Origin: Methylococcaceae bacterium
GTDB taxonomy: Bacteria; Pseudomonadota; Gammaproteobacteria; Methylococcales; Methylomonadaceae
Length of the DNA stretch: 12,663 nt
NCBI GenBank assembly: GCA_030618325.1
Contig: JAUXDP010000066.1
Span: 1-12,663 of the forward strand
Reading direction: 5' to 3'
Shown here one piece after another: positions 7,533 through 12,663 of the stretch (position 1 is the stretch's first letter; the number at the start of each line of letters is the position of its first letter). The notes under the pieces are model-generated. The model searched no databases. It was not told the origin of the DNA and saw only the letters and a list, made by a program, of their open reading frames with translations. The translations under genes and the position numbers were made by a program.

Positions 7533-9377
7533 ATGTATTATATAGATAAAATCTTTATTCAAAAAAACCAAATTAGTAATAATTTGGTGATATTGATCAT
7601 TATTACTTTATTTTCGAATATTTCGTATGCCATAAATAATGATGCTCCTTATTCAAACCATAATCCACACACAAGTGAGAAAACATATCGAGGCAATCAG
7701 AATAAATCACTTTCGGAAACAACTGCTCCAGCTGATAAATACGATATTGTAAAACGGTTTATTAGAAAACTTAATGGCGCGAACCTTGAGAGATTATATA
7801 AACCTATAAAAAAACATGCCCTGCAAGGAGATGCAAAAGCGCAATATCATTTGGCGATTATGTATGCGTGGGGCAAAGGGATTAAGCAAGACTTTAAGCA
7901 AGCACTCTACTGGCATACAAAAGCAGCAGAAAACGGCTACACCGAAGCACAACATTCCTTAGCCGAAATGTATAGAGATGGTGAAGGTACTCCTCGAAAT
8001 TATAAAAAAGCGTTCTATTGGTTCAACAAAGCAGCCAAGCATGGATATTATATGGCGCAAATAAACTTAGGCTATTTTTACTTTTTAGGTGAAGGCACTA
8101 CAAAAAATTATAAAAAAGCAATCTATTGGTTTTCAAACGCATTTGATCAACAAAATAATTCCGCTTTGGCATATCTAATAGCAAAAGTATATTTTGCCAC
8201 TAAGGATTTCAATCACGCGATTAAGTGGTACACAAAAGCCGCAGAGGGATGGGTTCCTGATGCGCAATACAGTTTGGCCAAAATGTACAATCTAGGCTTA
8301 GGAGTGAAAAAAAATGATAAGCAGGCATTGTATTGGTATGGTGAAGCTGCAAAACTTAATAATGCTCTTGCGCAAGTTAATTTAGCAAAAACTTACCAAT
8401 CCGGTGATGGTGTCGATAGCGATTATAAAACAGCATTTCATTGGTATACAAAGGCTGCAGAACAAGGCAATACAGTCGGTATATTTAATCTGGCAACAAT
8501 GTATAAAAGCGGCAAAGGAACAGAGCGAAATAATAAAAACGCATTTTACTGGTACTCCAAAGCTGCCAAACAAGGAAATAGCAAAGGAATGTTTAATCTA
8601 GCAGTAATGTATGAAAATGGGGAAGGAACTAACCAGGACTATAATAAAGCATTCTATTGGTACTCTCAGGCTGCAAAACGAGGAAGTATTGTTAGTATGA
8701 ATAGTCTCGGAGTCCTATACGACAAAGGCGAGGGAACCACACAAGATCACACAAAAGCTTTTTTTTGGTACACCAAAGCTGCGGAACAAGGAAACCTTAA
8801 AGCCATGTTCAATCTGGCACAAATGTATGAAAGCAAGGAAATGACACAGGGTGAAATTAAGGCATTCTATTGGCATAACAAAGCTGCAGATCAGGGAAAT
8901 ATCAACAGCATGAGTCGATTAGCCGTCATGCATGCCAGAGGAAAAGGAACTGTACAGGATTATAAGAAAGCATTCTATTGGCACTCTGAAGCAGCAGAAC
9001 AAGGAAGTATTGATAGTATGAATGACCTGGCAGTGATGTACGACAGAGGAAAAGGAACTACAAAGAATTACAATAAAGCATTCTATTGGTATTCTAAAGC
9101 CGCTGAACAAGGAAATATCAACAGCATGAATAGTTTAGCTGCTATGTATGACAAAGGGGAAGGAACTGTGCAGGATTACAAAAAAGCATTCTTTTGGTAT
9201 TCCAAAGCCGCAGAAGAAGGAGATACCGACGGAATGTTCAATCTGGCAGAAATGTATAGAGATGGTCAAGGTATTGCCCAAAATTATAAAAAAGCGTTCT
9301 ATTGGCACACTAGAGCGGCAGAACACGGGGATTTTGAAGCACTAATAATCGTAGACGAATGGACAGTCAATTACTAG
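7533..9377 (+). CDS. Secreted Sel1-like repeat protein (about 14 SLR units)
   Basis: The 614-residue product begins with a probable Sec signal: hydrophobic residues 17-29 and a likely cleavage after Ser-Tyr-Ala at 33. A linker follows to about 94, rich in Asn, Ser and Thr after the signal. The rest is a solenoid of 36-residue Sel1-like repeats (helix-turn-helix units related to TPRs). I count 14 units from 95 to 595, with consensus features A..LA.MY..G.GT..DY.KAFYWY.KAAEQG, plus a partial capping unit. The unit at about 204-237 is shortened and lacks the G.G turn; another at about 417-450 is one residue short. Such proteins act as scaffolds or interaction partners in the periplasm or outside the cell; no enzymatic domain is present and no partner can be named. 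GGAG at 7518-7521 supports the ATG at 7533. Codon use is A/T-rich. The gene stands alone and converges on the HD-GYP gene. Confidence 0.9.
   Translation: MYYIDKIFIQKNQISNNLVILIIITLFSNISYAINNDAPYSNHNPHTSEKTYRGNQNKSLSETTAPADKYDIVKRFIRKLNGANLERLYKPIKKHALQGDAKAQYHLAIMYAWGKGIKQDFKQALYWHTKAAENGYTEAQHSLAEMYRDGEGTPRNYKKAFYWFNKAAKHGYYMAQINLGYFYFLGEGTTKNYKKAIYWFSNAFDQQNNSALAYLIAKVYFATKDFNHAIKWYTKAAEGWVPDAQYSLAKMYNLGLGVKKNDKQALYWYGEAAKLNNALAQVNLAKTYQSGDGVDSDYKTAFHWYTKAAEQGNTVGIFNLATMYKSGKGTERNNKNAFYWYSKAAKQGNSKGMFNLAVMYENGEGTNQDYNKAFYWYSQAAKRGSIVSMNSLGVLYDKGEGTTQDHTKAFFWYTKAAEQGNLKAMFNLAQMYESKEMTQGEIKAFYWHNKAADQGNINSMSRLAVMHARGKGTVQDYKKAFYWHSEAAEQGSIDSMNDLAVMYDRGKGTTKNYNKAFYWYSKAAEQGNINSMNSLAAMYDKGEGTVQDYKKAFFWYSKAAEEGDTDGMFNLAEMYRDGQGIAQNYKKAFYWHTRAAEHGDFEALIIVDEWTVNY
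7815..9317 (+). repeat. Tandem 108-bp coding repeats of the Sel1 protein
   Basis: The Sel1 units are visible at DNA level as a roughly 108-bp period, most regular from about 8450 to 9317. For example, GGAAATATCAACAGCATGA occurs at 8895 and again at 9111, exactly 216 bases (two units) apart. The first half of the array is more diverged, which suggests that the later units expanded more recently by unequal exchange or slippage. Confidence 0.85.
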
Positions 9378-9391
9378 AAACCTGAGATTGA

Positions 9392-9424
9392 CCCTAGAAC
9401 ATTACTTGCTCTCGAATTCTAGGG
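9392..9424. terminator. Inverted repeat between convergent genes, possible bidirectional terminator
   Basis: CCCTAGAA at 9392-9399 pairs with TTCTAGGG at 9417-9424 around a 17-base loop, in the 52-base gap between two converging genes. It has no T-run on either side, so it would be a weak intrinsic terminator. Its arms contain CCTAGAA, the outer 7 bases of the MITE ends found elsewhere in this window, but no target duplication flanks it. Confidence 0.45.
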
Positions 9425-9429
9425 CGGTC

Positions 9430-10641
9430 CTAAATACCCAAAGCTTGATTAAAACCACCAACCTCATGAAATTCTTTCAAATCAATACCATAGTCATCCG
9501 AGTGTAGTACCTTGTAAATCCTATAATTTTCACCCGCTTGATCTTTTGCATTAGTATCCATATCAATAATACTATTCTGCTGAGCTTGCTTCTGGGCATC
9601 CAGCAGTAGCATTACTTTTGGTTTGGTTTTATTTTGACTATTTTTCTCTATTACAACACCTACTTCGCCATTGCTCATTTCGACTAAATTCCCTACCGGA
9701 TAAATACCTATACAATCAATAAACTGAATAACAAAGTGACTGTCAAAATGACTATTCCTTGCCTTGGTCAGAACATTTACAGCTTCTAGGTGTAACCGCC
9801 CTTTTTGATAAACTCGATTGCTGGTAATTGCATCGTATGCATCAACGATTGCAACAATACGAGTATACCGCGTTATCCCCGAGCCTTTTAATCCCCTAGG
9901 ATAACCTCCCCCATCCAGATGCTCATGGTGCCCATAAGCTACATCCACTGCACCAGGGAAAACCCCTCGAGCAGACATTACTACATCCCTTCCCCAGGTA
10001 GCATGCTTTTTCATCACTTGCATTTCTTCATCTGTAAATTTACCTGGTTTATTCAAAATCTCTAAGGGCACTTTCATCTTGCCCATATCATGCAATAAGC
10101 CACATATCCCAATATTGTTAAGCTCCGCCACCGACATGTTTTGATAGCGACCTAACATAATAGCCAATAGACAAACATTTAAACTATGCTGGGAAGTATA
10201 CTCATCTTGATTTTTCAACTGGGTAAGTAACAACATCGCATCTGGATTTTCAATGATCCTGTCAACACAGTCAGACACTGCAGCTTTAGCTCCTTCTGTA
10301 TTCAGGGTGTTGCCAAAGCGAACATCATCCATTAAATTTTTTACCAGATTACTGGTTTGTTGATAAGTTTTCTGTGATTTTTCAAATGCCTGAGCATAGG
10401 CAGTTTTCTTTTTCAGGCTGGCATTTTTTGATAAAGTAGGTCCATGGACTTGTTTTTGCCAATCAGGATCAATAAAAACATAATCACAGACATCCTGAAC
10501 TGCTTTAATATCTGCCTGGGCTTTAAGATCAAAACCTTCGAATAAAAAAGGAGATTCTTCCCATGGTATTTCCAGTTGACTAACATACATCCCCACTCTA
10601 AGTTCATAGACATGTATCTTAATAAGTCCTTTTTCCACCAT
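9430..10641 (-). CDS. HD-GYP domain cyclic-di-GMP phosphodiesterase with N-terminal DUF3391
   Basis: The 403-residue product has a DUF3391-type N-terminal domain (about 1-130, opening with KIHVYELRVGMYV) and an HD-GYP domain (about 140-320). Metal-binding and signature residues are all present: His152, His184-Asp185 (LLHDMGK), His213 (KKHATWG), HHE at 238-240 followed by DGGGYP at 243-248, and Asp267 in RIVAIVDAYDA. The family hydrolyses cyclic-di-GMP, usually to pGpG or GMP, lowering the level of the second messenger that favours biofilm over motility. The intact motifs argue for an active enzyme. There is no receiver or membrane domain, so it is probably a cytoplasmic protein controlled by expression or by partners. 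It lies 7 bases behind the lipoprotein gene and is almost certainly co-transcribed with it. Confidence 0.92.
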   Translation of the reverse strand: MVEKGLIKIHVYELRVGMYVSQLEIPWEESPFLFEGFDLKAQADIKAVQDVCDYVFIDPDWQKQVHGPTLSKNASLKKKTAYAQAFEKSQKTYQQTSNLVKNLMDDVRFGNTLNTEGAKAAVSDCVDRIIENPDAMLLLTQLKNQDEYTSQHSLNVCLLAIMLGRYQNMSVAELNNIGICGLLHDMGKMKVPLEILNKPGKFTDEEMQVMKKHATWGRDVVMSARGVFPGAVDVAYGHHEHLDGGGYPRGLKGSGITRYTRIVAIVDAYDAITSNRVYQKGRLHLEAVNVLTKARNSHFDSHFVIQFIDCIGIYPVGNLVEMSNGEVGVVIEKNSQNKTKPKVMLLLDAQKQAQQNSIIDMDTNAKDQAGENYRIYKVLHSDDYGIDLKEFHEVGGFNQALGI

Positions 10642-10648
10642 TCTATAA

Positions 10649-11416
10649 TTAAACCTTTATTTCCGAATCACTTTGTTGATACTCGCGATAATCAATCCGA
10701 AGCTTTAATCCAGCAAAACGCCCACCAAATTTAACCAACTCCAAAGTGTTCTTGTCGAACCACAACTTCAGAACCGAGAGTGCACGATCTTCATAACCAG
10801 CTTCTATATGCGGTGTTTCCAACCGAAAGTGATATAAATAAACTTCCAATCCATCTTCTTCGGTTTTTTCCAGAGGCTGCCCCAAATATTGGTTGATTAG
10901 TGTCTGTTTTGGCAACTGTGACGAAATTTTCAACATTTTATCTGCACTAACCTTTAGCTGGTGCTTGGATTCGTATATATCGCCACTTCCAAGAGAACGT
11001 AGAGATGCCTCCAGAAATTTTGGCGGAGCCATATTTAAAAACAAGGAAGAAAGCGAAAAATCAGTCAAACGTTGCTCTTGATTAAATCTTAATGTGAAAA
11101 AATAATTCACTTCTGGAAGGGTTAGTTCACCCTGCTCATCGATCTTGCGAAACAATAGTTGCCATTTTTCGCCATGTGGCACAGATTGAATAGAACTGGG
11201 TTGCAATTTTGATAAAAAGGTAAAATCTTCACTATAGATCAAAGGTTGCTTAAAGTGCCATGTAAAGTCATCTGCCACAATGACAGAAAAATACTGATCA
11301 AATTCATTAAGCTGCATTTTAGTTTGGAACAAGCGCCAATAGACACAGCCAGACATTGATCCTACCGCCAATAAAACAATGACTATACGCCAGTATGATG
11401 CGGCTATCTTTAACAC
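10649..11416 (-). CDS. Predicted lipoprotein of unknown function, GTG start
   Basis: The 255-residue product starts with Lys and Arg followed by a hydrophobic stretch (11-19) and the sequence SMSGC, which fits a lipobox with Cys24 as the lipidation site, although Met at -3 is not the preferred residue. The remainder is soluble, with no further membrane segment and no motif that I recognise. The GTG at 11416 overlaps the stop of the preceding small ORF (GTGTTAA, 7 bases), suggesting translational coupling. The HD-GYP gene follows 7 bases after its stop. A role in the envelope linked with c-di-GMP signalling is a guess from this context only. Confidence 0.75.
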   Translation of the reverse strand: MLKIAASYWRIVIVLLAVGSMSGCVYWRLFQTKMQLNEFDQYFSVIVADDFTWHFKQPLIYSEDFTFLSKLQPSSIQSVPHGEKWQLLFRKIDEQGELTLPEVNYFFTLRFNQEQRLTDFSLSSLFLNMAPPKFLEASLRSLGSGDIYESKHQLKVSADKMLKISSQLPKQTLINQYLGQPLEKTEEDGLEVYLYHFRLETPHIEAGYEDRALSVLKLWFDKNTLELVKFGGRFAGLKLRIDYREYQQSDSEIKV

Positions 11417-11748
11417 TGCCGGACGATCGGTTGGTCTAACAAAACTCTATCCACAAAATTACGATCAAAATGATGCTGTTTACTACAAAATCTACAAGTC
11501 ACAGTTATCTCTTGCATCACCTGCAAATTTGGTGAACTATTAAACCTAGAAAGATCAGTTGGGCGCGGAATTATAGTGCAAGCTATTGGTTTCACAGTGC
11601 TTTGAAAAAATCTTAGCTTCACCCATTCGGTTGAGCGGGTATTTTTTTGAAGTGCTGTGGAATCAAGAGCTTGTGCTAGAATCAGTGATCCAACTGATTT
11701 TTCTAGGTTAAATTGAATTGTAGTTGAAAATAACGTAAATGCAGCCAT
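11410..11748 (-). CDS. Small zinc-ribbon-like ORF resembling the Hsp33 C-terminus, carrying an in-frame MITE
   Basis: From the ATG at 11748 the ORF encodes 112 residues (113 from a TTG at 11751). About residues 14-69 come from the inserted element. Without it the product would be 56 residues, ending in EITVTCRFCSKQHHFDRN followed by VDRVL. That closely resembles the CxxC half of the Hsp33 (HslO) redox switch, where E-I-x-V-x-C-x-x-C is followed by a hydrophobic/aromatic tail. The Hsp33 substrate-binding domain (about 230 residues) and the CxC half are absent. It may be a decayed hslO, a separate tiny zinc protein, or a non-functional leader ORF for the lipoprotein gene it overlaps by 7 bases. 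A TATAAT box (11784-11789, minus strand) lies about 35 bases upstream, so transcription is plausible. Function is unproven. Confidence 0.5.
   Translation of the reverse strand: MAAFTLFSTTIQFNLEKSVGSLILAQALDSTALQKNTRSTEWVKLRFFQSTVKPIACTIIPRPTDLSRFNSSPNLQVMQEITVTCRFCSKQHHFDRNFVDRVLLDQPIVRQC
11545..11707 (-). mobile_element. MITE-like element, copy B (163 bp) with TTAAA target duplication
   Basis: This is the inverted twin of the copy at 7058-7220: same length, with 5 differences that I count by eye. Its ends are CCTAGAAARATCAGTTGG inverted repeats of 18 bp with one mismatch (A or G at the ninth base). It is flanked by TTAAA at 11540-11544 and at 11708-11712. The arms pair at about 49 of 67 positions, and the centre contains a local ACCC/GGGT pairing. 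In the minus-strand frame of the host ORF it has no stop codon. Confidence 0.92.
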
Positions 11749-11760
11749 CAATCGCCCAAA

Positions 11761-11811
11761 TTGCTTTTGATAAGAATAGAAATATTATACTACCTGTATT
11801 AAAAATATAAT
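11761..11811. promoter_or_regulatory. Overlapping divergent promoter boxes for msrA and the leftward operon
   Basis: On the plus strand TTGCTT (11761-11766) and TATTAT (11783-11788) are 16 bases apart and would start an msrA transcript near 11795. A second plus-strand TATAAT at 11806-11811 is too close to the ATG to be useful. On the minus strand TATAAT (11789-11784) overlaps the first -10 box and would serve the small ORF, lipoprotein and HD-GYP unit. Overlap implies that polymerase may use one direction at a time. Confidence 0.45.
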
Positions 11812-11826
11812 TATCGGATAAAAATC

Positions 11827-12447
11827 ATGAATAAAACCAGCCTAATCTCCCAAAATCAGGCTCTACCTGGGAGAACAACACCGATACCAGTTACTAATAA
11901 GCACTTCGTTACCGGCAATCCCATTAAAGAACCATTGCCAGAACATCTCAAAAAGGCATTATTTGGTATGGGTTGTTTTTGGGGGGTGGAACGAAAATTC
12001 TGGCAAGTCACTAATGTGTACAGTACCGCTGTCGGCTACTCTGGTGGAATAACTCAAAATCCAAACTATGATGAAGTCTGTACCGGAATGACAGGCCATT
12101 GTGAAGTTGTACTGGTAATTTTTGACCCTAAAATTGTCCAATATCAGCTTTTATTAGAGCTTTTCTGGGAAAATCACAACCCCACTCAGGGTATGCGACA
12201 GGGTAATGACTCAGGCACCCAGTACCGCTCCAGCATTTACACTTTCAATACGAAACAACAAGAACAAGCTTCAACATCTAGAATTCATTATCAGAACCGA
12301 TTAACTGAATCTGGATTTGGCCAAATTACTACCGAAATCAACCCAGCTTCCGAATTCTATTATGCTGAAGACTATCATCAAGCCTATTTAGCGAAAAACC
12401 CAAATGGGTATTGTGGTGTCAACGGGATAGGTGTTGATTTTCTTTAA
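11827..12447 (+). CDS. msrA: Peptide-methionine (S)-S-oxide reductase MsrA
   Basis: The 206-residue product is a full-length, long-type MsrA like the 212-residue E. coli enzyme, including the N-terminal ALPGR-T-P extension (12-19). It reduces methionine S-sulfoxide in proteins, normally with thioredoxin as reductant. GCFWG at 49-53 holds the catalytic Cys50. HCEVV (91-95) carries the conserved active-site Glu93. NPNGYCGVNGIGV (191-203) holds the resolving Cys196. The third, recycling cysteine found near the end of the E. coli enzyme (Cys206) is missing, because the chain ends in DFL. The cycle would therefore rely on the Cys50-Cys196 disulfide, unless Cys85 or Cys92 contributes. GGAT at 11816-11819 is the likely ribosome binding site. 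The gene is divergent from the leftward operon. Confidence 0.96.
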   Translation: MNKTSLISQNQALPGRTTPIPVTNKHFVTGNPIKEPLPEHLKKALFGMGCFWGVERKFWQVTNVYSTAVGYSGGITQNPNYDEVCTGMTGHCEVVLVIFDPKIVQYQLLLELFWENHNPTQGMRQGNDSGTQYRSSIYTFNTKQQEQASTSRIHYQNRLTESGFGQITTEINPASEFYYAEDYHQAYLAKNPNGYCGVNGIGVDFL

Positions 12448-12502
12448 AAAAATAGACTGTATGCCTCAAATTAACACCTTCACAAGTATTTTTTTCAAAA
12501 AA

Positions 12503-12523
12503 AAAGCGGTTAAAAACCGCTTT
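12503..12523. terminator. Intrinsic terminator downstream of msrA, bidirectional
   Basis: AAAGCGGTT at 12503-12511 pairs with AACCGCTTT at 12515-12523 around an AAA loop. On the plus strand it is followed by only TTTC and an AT-rich stretch. On the minus strand the stem is followed by an unbroken run of T (complement of A-run 12497-12505). It can end msrA transcription from the left, but it looks stronger for a transcript entering from the right. Confidence 0.8.
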
Positions 12524-12625
12524 CAAATATTTTAGGAAGGATATTCGCTAATAAAAAGCCCATTAATATTGTTCTCTTTATACGAAATATGGGTAAATCA
12601 TAGCAAAGTAAACATTCTTTTGGAA

Positions 12626-12656
12626 TGTGACATATTGTCGCAGTTAAAGTGACATA
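12626..12656. repeat. Cluster of TGTCRC-type half sites at the right edge
   Basis: GTGACATA occurs at 12627-12634 and 12649-12656, exactly 22 bases apart. Between them TGTCGCA (12636-12642) forms an imperfect inverted pair with TGTGACA (12626-12632). This could be a regulator operator or the beginning of a transposon end with repeated transposase-binding sites. The window stops 7 bases later, so it cannot be decided here. Confidence 0.35.
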
Positions 12657-12663
12657 CTAAGCA

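Noticed and set aside
8450..9317. Regularly spaced repeats that could suggest a CRISPR-like array
   Set aside because: The period is 108 bp, stays in one open frame, and encodes Sel1-like helical repeats.
11448..11456. DnaA-box-like CTATCCACA
   Set aside because: A single near match inside an ORF with no cluster, AT-rich unwinding element or replication gene nearby.

Overview
The window reads as a chromosomal segment of a low-to-moderate GC Gammaproteobacterium. The MsrA is of the long enterobacterial type, and the DUF3391/HD-GYP phosphodiesterase, RhlE-type helicase and CspA/RRM pair all fit that class. The pairing of a pyruvate:ferredoxin oxidoreductase with a GltD-like flavoprotein would suit a methanotroph or a similar respiratory gammaproteobacterium, but the genus cannot be fixed from sequence reading alone. 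No tRNA, rRNA, CRISPR array or intact transposase gene is visible.

Layout. (1) Bases 1-3229, minus strand: a two-gene redox operon. A GltD-like NAD(P)H/ferredoxin flavoprotein is translationally coupled (TAATG) to nifJ, which runs off the left edge. (2) 3230-4203, plus strand: an AT-rich leader, a CspA-family cold-shock protein, a strong terminator hairpin, a second small hairpin, and a TTG-started single-RRM protein. (3) 4346-5656, minus strand: a halogenase-like FAD oxidoreductase, divergent from (4) a DEAD-box RNA helicase (RhlE type) at 5736-7016. (5) 7017-7532: a 516-base gap holding the rhlE terminator region and one copy of a 163-bp miniature transposable element. (6) 7533-9377: a secreted Sel1-repeat protein built from about 14 units of 36 residues. 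(7) 9430-11748, minus strand: a three-ORF unit, namely a small zinc-ribbon ORF resembling the Hsp33 C-terminus and interrupted by the second element copy, an unknown lipoprotein, and a c-di-GMP phosphodiesterase of the HD-GYP class. (8) 11827-12447, plus strand: msrA, then a terminator and a right edge with repeated TGTCRC-type half sites.

The most notable structure is a MITE-like element present twice in inverted orientation (7058-7220 and 11545-11707). Both copies are exactly 163 bp, with 5 differences counted by eye. They share 18-bp terminal inverted repeats with one mismatch, and each is flanked by its own perfect 5-bp target duplication (ATCAT and TTAAA). One copy lies between the two arms of what looks like the rhlE terminator. 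The other lies in-frame inside the small zinc-ribbon ORF, adding exactly 56 codons with no stop.

How the genes may work together: the left operon links pyruvate oxidation to ferredoxin and pyridine nucleotide pools. Csp, RRM and RhlE are RNA-remodelling proteins of the kind induced by cold. The right part combines envelope and signalling functions (lipoprotein, HD-GYP, Sel1 protein) with oxidative-stress repair (MsrA and a possible Hsp33 remnant).
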